From Candidatus Sungbacteria bacterium RIFCSPHIGHO2_01_FULL_50_25 (GTDB lineage Bacteria > Patescibacteriota > Minisyncoccia > Sungbacterales > HO2-52-23): a stretch of 5,760 bases of DNA. A program made the position numbers and the translations under genes. Shown here piece after piece: positions 1 to 4,184 of this stretch (the stretch's first letter is position 1; the number at the start of each line of letters is the position of its first letter). The DNA lies in the NCBI GenBank assembly GCA_001822215.1, contig MHQD01000024.1, positions 4,819 through 10,578 on the forward strand, written 5' to 3'. A model generated the notes under the pieces. It saw nothing but the letters and a program-made list of their open reading frames with translations, ran no database searches and had not been told where the DNA came from.

Positions 1-1
1 A

Positions 2-391
2 AATCCGTTATGGCCGCTTCGGCTCGGACTCGGGCTTATGTATATGTATTCCGGGTATCACCTTTTTTATTTTCCGAGTTCGTGGACGTGGGCAATACCG
101 CGGTGGCTTATCCCGGCAATTACGAGTGCGGTTTCGCTTGAGACGTTCGTTCGAGCAGAGGGCATTGTTGAATTTGCGGTAGCGCTTCTGTTGCTTGCGT
201 GGTTTTCCGGAGCGTGGGGGGTGCGTATCGCCGCTCTTTTTTCGACTCTTCAGATGGCGGCGATTCTCCTTCTGACCGGAATTGACCTGATTACGTTTCG
301 CGATATCGGCGTTATAGGAGGGTCCGCGGCGCTCGTTATTTTATCGTTTAGAGGAGGGGATGTCACCACAACAACCGGCGACAAATTTTAA
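2..391 (+). CDS. DoxX-like small membrane protein (5' end outside window)
   Basis: The frame is open from the first bases of the window, so the start lies upstream; 129 residues are visible and the gene ends at TAA 389-391. The visible N-terminus (R-L-G-L-G-L followed by an aromatic stretch, then a W-x-x-x-I-P-x-W segment) resembles the first helix and following loop of DoxX-like proteins. Two to three further hydrophobic helices follow, and a T-F-R-D-I-G segment near the end recalls the F-R-D-I-x-L segment I associate with this family. DoxX proteins are four-helix membrane proteins linked to thiol and quinone redox chemistry, but the function of most relatives is unknown. The last 32 nt overlap the CcdA-like gene, so the two are probably co-transcribed and translationally coupled. 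The family call rests on pattern memory, not an alignment; another small four-helix membrane family is possible. Confidence 0.55.
   Translation, partial: NPLWPLRLGLGLMYMYSGYHLFYFPSSWTWAIPRWLIPAITSAVSLETFVRAEGIVEFAVALLLLAWFSGAWGVRIAALFSTLQMAAILLLTGIDLITFRDIGVIGGSAALVILSFRGGDVTTTTGDKF
351..357 (+). promoter_or_regulatory. Shine-Dalgarno of the CcdA-like gene
   Basis: A GAGGAGG run sits only 2 nt before the ATG at 360. It lies inside the end of the DoxX-like gene. The match is strong but the spacing is shorter than usual, so ribosomes may instead reach this start by coupling from the overlapping upstream gene. Confidence 0.55.
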
Positions 392-1430
392 GACCATTCT
401 TTCATTTTCCGCACTCGGGCTGTTTGCGTTGATCGTGTTCGGGCTTTTGTGGGCATTTTTCTTGGGCCCGAAAAATCCGGAAGGCGCCGGATGGTATCTC
501 TTTGCATATACGATGGGACTTACCATGATTGTTTTGCCGTGCACGTTTCCGCTCGCGTTTGTCATCGTTCCCCTTTCCATGGGGAAGGGGATGAGAAAGG
601 GGCTCGGAATTGCGCTTTCGTTCGGGCTTGGCATCGCGATAATGCTCTCCATGTATGGCGTGGTTGCCGCAGTTGTCGGAAAAGTTGTCGTGGGGACGAT
701 CGAAGCGCCCCTTGAGACCGTAAAAAATTGGACCTATTTTGTTGCCGGAATTGCGGCATACCTTTTTGCGTTGGGCGAGCTCGGGCTTTTAAAATTCCGC
801 ATGCCGACGTACACGGGCGCGGCTCCGGCATTTGTCCAAAAGCAAAAGGACTATTTGAAAGCACTGTTTCTCGGATTATTTTTGGGGAATATCGGCGTCG
901 GATGTCCGCATCCGGCGACGCCTTTGATTCTTGTCGAGATTGCGCGCGCCGGGGATATTTTTTACGGATGGTCGCTGTTTTTCATCCACGCGGTGGGCAG
1001 AGTGCTTCCTCTTTTCCTTTTGGCGTTTCTCGCGATTCTCGGAGTAAACGCGCTTACCTGGCTTGCCGCGCATCGGGAAAAAGTGGAACGCGCGACCGGA
1101 TGGATGATGGTCTTTGTCGCGGGGTTTATCTTGACGCTCGGACTTTTTACGCACGACTGGTGGGTAAATTCAGGCCAGCACACGCTCCTTGAATCCGTGA
1201 CGCAGGAAGAAGCGCTTTTGAATATCATCGGTACGCGGCTCGGCACGGGAAATCCGCATCGCCACGGGCTTGAGGAAGGAACAGGGCTTTTCGGTCTGCC
1301 CTTGGACTGGGGGAACTGGTTTTTGGTCATTATATGGATTATTCCCATGTGGTGGGCGTATTTTAAAAAGAAAAAGGAAATCGAATCATTATCAGTTGAA
1401 TCAAACCATGGACCGCGCACAACTGCGTAG
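360..1430 (+). CDS. CcdA/DsbD-family transmembrane thiol:disulfide electron carrier
   Basis: This 356-residue polytopic protein has about eight hydrophobic segments (roughly residues 12-34, 48-72, 82-112, 125-144, 167-190, 200-228, 245-263 and 317-335). Two cysteines sit where CcdA/DsbD proteins carry their redox pair: Cys61 in L-P-C-T-F-P-L-A and Cys182 in G-V-G-C-P-H-P-A. In the family these shuttle electrons from cytoplasmic thioredoxin to extracytoplasmic acceptors such as cytochrome c maturation factors or thiol carriers. It is longer than the usual six-helix CcdA (about 220-240 residues), with an extra helix at each end and a loop at about 264-316 holding His265, His274, His300 and His302. 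No thioredoxin domain is fused and none is encoded in the window, so its acceptor is unknown. The gene overlaps both neighbours (32 and 23 nt), indicating a tight operon with the cupredoxin-type genes. Family call good; substrate uncertain. Confidence 0.8.
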   Translation: MSPQQPATNFKTILSFSALGLFALIVFGLLWAFFLGPKNPEGAGWYLFAYTMGLTMIVLPCTFPLAFVIVPLSMGKGMRKGLGIALSFGLGIAIMLSMYGVVAAVVGKVVVGTIEAPLETVKNWTYFVAGIAAYLFALGELGLLKFRMPTYTGAAPAFVQKQKDYLKALFLGLFLGNIGVGCPHPATPLILVEIARAGDIFYGWSLFFIHAVGRVLPLFLLAFLAILGVNALTWLAAHREKVERATGWMMVFVAGFILTLGLFTHDWWVNSGQHTLLESVTQEEALLNIIGTRLGTGNPHRHGLEEGTGLFGLPLDWGNWFLVIIWIIPMWWAYFKKKKEIESLSVESNHGPRTTA

Positions 1431-1584
1431 AGAACATTTTTGGTTTCTTGTCGTATTTTCCGCGTTGCTTATATTTGTTTTTGCGGTATATCTTCCGGAT
1501 CGATTCTATTGGCAGGCGACCCAGGGCGGACACGCGGAGGAAACGGAAAATACCATGGAGGGAGCGGCGATGGAGGATATGTGA
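1408..1584 (+). CDS. N-terminal membrane anchor of the His-rich protein, ending at an in-frame TGA
   Basis: ATG 1408 opens 58 codons that end at TGA 1582-1584. Residues 1-10 are polar and basic, residues 11-29 form one strongly hydrophobic segment (signal anchor or signal peptide), and residues 39-58 are a polar linker rich in Gly, Glu and Met. The frame stays open past the TGA straight into the 1636-2538 ORF. This piece therefore looks like the missing export and anchor segment of that protein, not an independent gene. The start overlaps the end of the CcdA-like gene by 23 nt and has no visible Shine-Dalgarno, which fits translational coupling. An independent 58-residue membrane peptide is possible but less likely, because the downstream ORF would then lack an N-terminal export signal. 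Confidence 0.55.
   Translation: MDRAQLRREHFWFLVVFSALLIFVFAVYLPDRFYWQATQGGHAEETENTMEGAAMEDM
1582..1584 (+). other. In-frame TGA within the His-rich protein gene
   Basis: This TGA is codon 59 of a reading frame that is otherwise open from 1408 to TAG 2536-2538 (376 codons before the stop). The codons just after it (H-G-E-Y-A-Y-H-E-E-K) look like coding sequence. Reading the codon as Gly, one base from GGA, would give D-M-G-H-G-E, which suits the linker. No clear SECIS-like hairpin is visible directly downstream. Confidence 0.8.
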
Positions 1585-1635
1585 CACGGAGAATATGCTT
1601 ACCACGAAGAGAAGGATATTTTTGTCGGATTTTCG

Positions 1636-2538
1636 GTGGACTTTACTGCCGCGCCGACGCCGATTCTTTCCGGATCGCCGGCCGAGCTTAATTTTTTTGT
1701 AAATGAAAAGCCGCGTGGCGATCCGATCGATGCCTCTTTGCTTCAGGTTGAGCACGAAAAACGTATGCACGTGATCGGCGTTCGGAGCGACCTCAATGAG
1801 TTTTTTCATATTCATCCGAATCCGACATCAACCCCGGGCGTCTTTACCGTCCGCGGCGCTTTTTCAAAACCGGGCGTGTATAAAATATGGTCGGAGACGA
1901 AGAAAGACGGAGTGATCCACGCAATCGGGCATCAGGAATTTTCAGTTCTCGGCGAGGGGGCTGTTTCTGAAAAAATCGTCTCGTTCGGGAGAAGCGTTAT
2001 TTCCGGCGAGTATCAGGTGAGCCTTGAGCTTGATGAGCCGGTGATAAAGGGGCGCGAGTACGACCTTTCATTTGATATCCATGCGCGTGCCGGGAAAGAG
2101 GTCGGATTCGAAGATTATTTGGGAGCCAAGATGCACGTCGTGGTCATCAGCGATGATTTGCGCGAGTTCATCCATACGCATCCAGAAGAAGAGGATGTGC
2201 ATGAGGCGAGGGGATTCGTTTCAGATGCGTACGCGCACGGCGGGGCGCCGGATGAAAATACCGGCGCGGCAGATGAGACGGTGGATTTTCACGTTACGTT
2301 CCCGAGAGCAGGGCTCTATAGGGTGTTTGCGCAATTCCGGCCGCAAGGCGCAAATCTTCCGCCGGATGAAGCGCTTTTTGCCGGGTTTTGGGTCCGCGTG
2401 GACGAAAAAGCGCCTCAACAAGTTTCAGAATGGTGGGGGCTGTTTCTTGGGTCTTTAATCGCTATCGCCCTTTTGAGCATCCTCGTAAAAAAATTTATTG
2501 CGGTTAAGCCAATTTCAGCGCCGAAGGCAGGCGCATAG
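1636..2538 (+). CDS. Histidine-rich, membrane-anchored putative metal-binding protein with a duplicated domain (main part)
   Basis: The first start after the TGA is GTG 1636, giving 300 residues, but coding-like sequence continues upstream to ATG 1408, so 1636 is probably not the natural start. Numbered from 1408, two similar modules are visible. Module one has Met120-His121, S-D-L-N-E-F and H134-I-H136-P; module two has Met242-His243, S-D-D-L-R-E-F and H256-T-H258-P. Each is followed by beta-type sequence ending in a G-V-Y or G-L-Y turn. This pattern resembles the FixH/YtkA-like extracytoplasmic beta-sandwich proteins found in copper and heavy-metal clusters. Residues 342-360 form a C-terminal membrane helix followed by Lys residues. 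Its place between a CcdA-like protein and a cupredoxin suggests copper binding outside the membrane. Metal binding is inferred from the His/Met pattern. The stop lies 4 nt before the cupredoxin start. Confidence 0.65.
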   Translation: MDFTAAPTPILSGSPAELNFFVNEKPRGDPIDASLLQVEHEKRMHVIGVRSDLNEFFHIHPNPTSTPGVFTVRGAFSKPGVYKIWSETKKDGVIHAIGHQEFSVLGEGAVSEKIVSFGRSVISGEYQVSLELDEPVIKGREYDLSFDIHARAGKEVGFEDYLGAKMHVVVISDDLREFIHTHPEEEDVHEARGFVSDAYAHGGAPDENTGAADETVDFHVTFPRAGLYRVFAQFRPQGANLPPDEALFAGFWVRVDEKAPQQVSEWWGLFLGSLIAIALLSILVKKFIAVKPISAPKAGA

Positions 2539-2542
2539 CGAC

Positions 2543-2980
2543 ATGAATAAATATATCATTCTTTTTGGAGTTCTTATTCTTGTCGTGGCCGGAGGTGTCA
2601 TCTATCGGATATTCCTTATTCCCGAGTCATCAAAGCCGGTTTCCACCGGCGTGGTTCGGGAGATAACGATTGTGGCCAAAAAGGATGAATGGCGCTTTAT
2701 GCCGGAAGCCATTGAAGTGGAGCGAGGGGACACGCTCGTTGTGACGGCGGTGAATGAAGATTCATACGACCACGGCATCGGGATTGACGCCTTCGGCATC
2801 TCTCAAAAGATGCCCGCAAATTCAACGATACGATTCGAATTTGTGGTAACGCAGGAGGGCGATTTTCCATTTTATTGCTCTGTTCCGTGCGGAGAAGGGG
2901 ATATCAATGGAATGCACCGCACTCATTTTGACATGATTGGAAAGATTCAGGTGCATAGTGCGGTAAGCGGTACGCAATAA
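2543..2980 (+). CDS. Membrane-anchored cupredoxin with a CuA-like site (COX2/plastocyanin superfamily)
   Basis: The 145-residue protein begins with a short positive N-terminus and a hydrophobic anchor (about residues 4-21), followed by a beta-rich domain starting near residue 38. Candidate copper ligands are His77 in D-H-G-I-G, Cys112 and Cys116 in Y-C-S-V-P-C-G, then Met124, His125, His128 and Met131. Subunit II of cytochrome c oxidase and nitrous oxide reductase use C-x3-C-x3-H-x2-M. Here C-x3-C and H-x2-M are kept, but 11 residues instead of 3 separate the second Cys from His128. I chose ATG 2543 because it places the anchor at the N-terminus; an upstream in-frame start at 2498 would lie inside the previous gene. 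No oxidase subunit I is visible, so this is more likely a stand-alone electron carrier or copper chaperone than an oxidase subunit. Shine-Dalgarno is weak; coupling to the preceding gene is likely. Confidence 0.8.
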   Translation: MNKYIILFGVLILVVAGGVIYRIFLIPESSKPVSTGVVREITIVAKKDEWRFMPEAIEVERGDTLVVTAVNEDSYDHGIGIDAFGISQKMPANSTIRFEFVVTQEGDFPFYCSVPCGEGDINGMHRTHFDMIGKIQVHSAVSGTQ

Positions 2981-2984
2981 AATA

Positions 2985-3004
2985 AGCCAGTAATGGTACT
3001 GGCT
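2985..3004. terminator. Hairpin terminator between convergent genes (probably bidirectional)
   Basis: AGCCAGTA at 2985-2992 and TACTGGCT at 2997-3004 form a perfect 8-bp stem with a 4-nt loop. It lies 4 nt after the cupredoxin stop and 30 nt after the stop of the convergent minus-strand gene. On the minus strand the stem is followed by TATTTTATT, a usable U-rich tract; on the plus strand only CTTGTT follows, so termination is likely stronger for the minus-strand transcript. Confidence 0.6.
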
Positions 3005-3034
3005 CTTGTTGGCTGCCGCGGAAGTTCTCTCGTG

Positions 3035-3427
3035 CTATACCCAGAGGGTATTCGGGGGAACGTGTGAGTGTTCGATCGAGGAGACGAGGGAGTCAAACGA
3101 CATAGGCGGCATCCACAGGAATCGCCATCGGAATCCGCACAAAGGGCAGAAAAGCGTTGCGCGGGCATTCCCCAAACGCGCGATATGCATACGGTCTTTG
3201 TGGAGCCGCGAATCGAGGATCTTTTCGTCCTTGATCATGTCGAGCGTATGGCCGGTTTGTACGAAACAGCAGTGATATGCCCAGATCCTTCCGATTTGGT
3301 CCATCCAGAGGTCAACGGCGCCCTCTTTGAAATTGAACCGGTGGAACCTTTCTTCTATTATGATCGGAGGGTTTTTCGTTCTTTCGTCCGCATCGTCCTC
3401 GTCTATTTCGAGAAACGGATCAGCCAT
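3035..3427 (-). CDS. Small cysteine-containing protein of unknown function with a CPLC motif
   Basis: I do not recognise this 130-residue protein. The start at 3427 (M-A-D-P-F-L) is chosen because GAGG lies 8 nt upstream of it. A start at 3490 would add 21 basic residues without such a signal. The first 18 residues are strongly acidic. Two cysteine pairs are visible, Cys53-Cys54 and Cys94-x2-Cys97 (C-P-L-C-G-F-R-W), which could form one zinc or metal site. His52, His60, His76 and His81 lie nearby. There is no signal peptide or membrane helix, so it should be cytoplasmic. Stop is TAG at 3037-3035. It has its own upstream region with a possible promoter, since a terminator separates it from the 3543-3884 gene. 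A role in metal sensing is tempting from the context but unsupported by any recognised domain. Confidence 0.6.
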   Translation of the reverse strand: MADPFLEIDEDDADERTKNPPIIIEERFHRFNFKEGAVDLWMDQIGRIWAYHCCFVQTGHTLDMIKDEKILDSRLHKDRMHIARLGNARATLFCPLCGFRWRFLWMPPMSFDSLVSSIEHSHVPPNTLWV

Positions 3428-3435
3428 CTCTTTGT

Positions 3436-3439
3436 CCTC
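3436..3439 (-). promoter_or_regulatory. Shine-Dalgarno that fixes the 3427 start
   Basis: GAGG on the minus strand, with 8 nt between it and the ATG at 3427-3425. It supports the shorter start for the CPLC-motif gene. Confidence 0.5.
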
Positions 3440-3458
3440 GCGTCTTGTTCTGATTCTA

Positions 3459-3487
3459 AGGGTAGGGGAACGCTGCGTTTCCGTCAA
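3459..3487 (-). promoter_or_regulatory. Possible sigma70-type promoter for the CPLC-motif gene
   Basis: On the minus strand, TTGACG (3487-3482) and TACCCT (3464-3459) are separated by 17 nt. The -35 matches 5 of 6 consensus bases but the -10 only 3 of 6. A better -10-like TAGAAT lies at 3458-3453 with poor spacing (23 nt). The position just after a terminator makes an independent promoter plausible. Confidence 0.3.
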
Positions 3488-3498
3488 CAAATCCCATT

Positions 3499-3525
3499 AA
3501 AAAAGCCCGCGATACGTGCGCAGGC
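3499..3525 (-). terminator. Intrinsic terminator downstream of the 3543-3884 gene
   Basis: On the minus strand, GCCTGCG (3525-3519) pairs with CGCGGGC (3511-3505) in a 7-bp stem with one G-U pair and a 7-nt loop. A run of six T (3504-3499) follows at once. It begins 18 nt after the TAA of the upstream minus-strand gene, in the normal position and orientation for a Rho-independent terminator. Confidence 0.8.
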
Positions 3526-3542
3526 ATTGACTAACTGATATG

Positions 3543-3884
3543 TTATCTTCTTTTGTCGAATTCAGCTTTGAGTTCAGCGAATGACATTTCGCTATGGAAG
3601 ATGAATGCGAGCTTTCCTGAGCACGATACGCAGATAAGACTTGAATGGAATTTGTCTGGCTTGCCCGCGCCTTGAGAAAAACCTCTGCCCGGGGAGAAAA
3701 CCATCTCGTGAGCGGTTCCGATACCCGTGGTTTCAGATCGTCCGCCGCAGTCGTGGTGCGCTTTCCATCCTTTCGGATCGCGCGTATCAGCATGGATTGA
3801 GATCGTTCCGTTCGCGGTCGGGATCGTGATTCCCGCTTCGCCAGTCACGCCACGCGCCGCCAGTGTGGGATCGGTATGGTGCAT
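3543..3884 (-). CDS. Small protein of unknown function with a C-terminal CVSC motif
   Basis: I do not recognise this 113-residue protein. The start at 3884 is supported by AAGGAG 5 nt upstream and by a good promoter about 27 nt further on. Stop is TAA. Residues 1-75 are rich in Gly, Thr and His (for example H-H-D-C-G-G at 43-48). The C-terminal part carries Cys85-x2-Cys88 (C-V-S-C) followed by a charged segment with helical character at about 100-113. Cys46, Cys85, Cys88 and several His could bind a metal. There is no signal peptide or membrane helix, so it is probably cytoplasmic. It is transcribed divergently from copA across a short spacer, an arrangement often used by regulators of the facing gene, but no DNA-binding domain is visible and that role would be speculation. 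Confidence 0.6.
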   Translation of the reverse strand: MHHTDPTLAARGVTGEAGITIPTANGTISIHADTRDPKGWKAHHDCGGRSETTGIGTAHEMVFSPGRGFSQGAGKPDKFHSSLICVSCSGKLAFIFHSEMSFAELKAEFDKRR

Positions 3885-3889
3885 GCTCG

Positions 3890-3895
3890 CTCCTT
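3890..3895 (-). promoter_or_regulatory. Shine-Dalgarno of the CVSC-motif gene
   Basis: AAGGAG on the minus strand with a 5-nt spacer before ATG 3884. This is a strong match and one of the clearest ribosome-binding sites in the window. Confidence 0.7.
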
Positions 3896-3909
3896 TTGGT
3901 GCCGTGGAG

Positions 3910-3915
3910 TATAAT
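3910..3915 (+). promoter_or_regulatory. Candidate -10 box facing copA
   Basis: A perfect TATAAT on the plus strand overlaps the -10 of the divergent minus-strand promoter. The -35 region 17 nt upstream (TCGCTC) is a poor match, so an activator or another promoter may be involved. Transcription from here would begin near 3922 and run through the repeat and hairpin region into copA. Confidence 0.35.
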
Positions 3916-3939
3916 AAATGGAAGGTTCAAATAAGTCAA
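3911..3939 (-). promoter_or_regulatory. Sigma70-type promoter of the CVSC-motif gene
   Basis: On the minus strand, TTGACT (3939-3934) and TATTAT (3916-3911) are spaced by exactly 17 nt, each with 5 of 6 consensus bases. This is the best promoter in the window. It would start transcription near 3904, leaving a short leader before the start at 3884. Confidence 0.65.
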
Positions 3940-3949
3940 TAATATTAAA

Positions 3950-3988
3950 ATGGCGAAAATCGTTCTTAAAGTAAAAGGAATGCACTGT
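3950..3988 (+). repeat. Direct repeat copy 1 of the copA 5' end
   Basis: These 39 bp match 4146-4184 at 38 positions; the only difference is A at 3958 against G at 4154, a synonymous AAA/AAG lysine change. Both copies begin exactly at ATG and end just after the first cysteine codon (M-H-C) of the HMA motif. Flanking bases on both sides are unrelated. Confidence 0.95.
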
Positions 3989-4022
3989 TTCCGCGTGCGC
4001 TCGTTGCCTCGCGCGCGCTTCC

Positions 4023-4043
4023 TTGAAAACCCACGGTTTTCAA
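4023..4043. repeat. Perfect hairpin A
   Basis: TTGAAAACC at 4023-4031 pairs with GGTTTTCAA at 4035-4043, a 9-bp stem with a 3-nt loop. It shares the arms AAAACC/GGTTTT with hairpin B. Confidence 0.85.
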
Positions 4044-4055
4044 TACTTTCCTCCG

Positions 4056-4081
4056 CGAAAAACCGTACGCATGGTTTTTCG
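4056..4081. repeat. Perfect hairpin B
   Basis: CGAAAAACC at 4056-4064 pairs with GGTTTTTCG at 4073-4081, a 9-bp stem. The inner bases GT (4065-4066) and AT (4071-4072) can extend it by one G-U and one U-A pair, leaving a 4-nt loop. A modest T-rich stretch (CCTTTTCCTT) follows, so weak termination on the plus strand is possible. Confidence 0.85.
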
Positions 4082-4145
4082 ACCTTTTCCTTGCGCAGTG
4101 CATTGTTATTTTCTTCTGCGCGTACTTAATTCGCAGTTTTACCCT

Positions 4146-4184
4146 ATGGCGAAGATCGTTCTTAAAGTAAAAGGAATGCACTGT
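4146..4184 (+). repeat. Direct repeat copy 2 (true copA 5' end)
   Basis: This is the second copy of the 39-bp repeat and lies within the functional HMA coding sequence. The period between copies is 196 bp. After this copy the frame continues with A-S-C, completing the copper-binding motif. Confidence 0.95.

Larger units (their letters stand above)
3979..4104. repeat. Inverted 9-bp ends enclosing a hairpin-rich insertion
   Basis: AATGCACTG at 3979-3987 is the exact reverse complement of CAGTGCATT at 4096-4104. The left arm lies in direct repeat copy 1, and the same 9 bp occur again in copy 2 at 4175-4183. The interior holds a run rich in CG and GC steps (about 3991-4018) and two perfect hairpins. 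The layout resembles a small folded element, but no transposase or known element type is recognised. Confidence 0.6.
3950..4129 (+). pseudogene. 59-codon ORF starting as CopA and then diverging (decoy start or leader peptide)
   Basis: ATG 3950 opens a frame that encodes the first 13 residues of CopA (through G-M-H-C) and then changes to an Arg/Ser/Phe-rich sequence with no likeness to an HMA domain. It ends at TAA 4127-4129, 16 nt before the real copA start. The second cysteine of the copper-binding C-x2-C motif is lost, so it is not a working metal-binding domain. The diverged part is made of hairpin DNA, so the peptide is probably incidental. If translated, it could act as a leader peptide that affects folding of the downstream hairpins. 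No Shine-Dalgarno is visible before it. Confidence 0.4.

Noticed and set aside
1585..1640. Selenocysteine insertion (SECIS) element after the TGA at 1582
   Set aside because: I found no convincing stem-loop directly downstream of the TGA, and a Met-Sec-His context matches no selenoprotein motif I know.
3037..3051. A 6-bp hairpin (ATACCC/GGGTAT, 3-nt loop) as an extra terminator
   Set aside because: It is short, lies within the last codons of the minus-strand gene and has no T-tract; the 8-bp hairpin at 2985-3004 is the better candidate.
3068..3538. Plus-strand ORF of 156 residues opposite the CPLC-motif gene
   Set aside because: It has no Shine-Dalgarno, begins near the terminator and would run through another terminator. 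The minus-strand frame has a clear ribosome-binding site and a C-x2-C motif.
3020..4150. CRISPR array or integron cassette
   Set aside because: Only two copies of one 39-bp repeat exist, one of them inside a coding sequence, with no regular spacers. No integrase is present, and the hairpins do not show recognisable attC core sites.
3966..4181. A 71-residue minus-strand ORF spanning the hairpin region
   Set aside because: It runs antisense through both copA repeat copies and the palindromes, has no Shine-Dalgarno seen, and its sequence is explained by hairpin DNA and the complement of copA.
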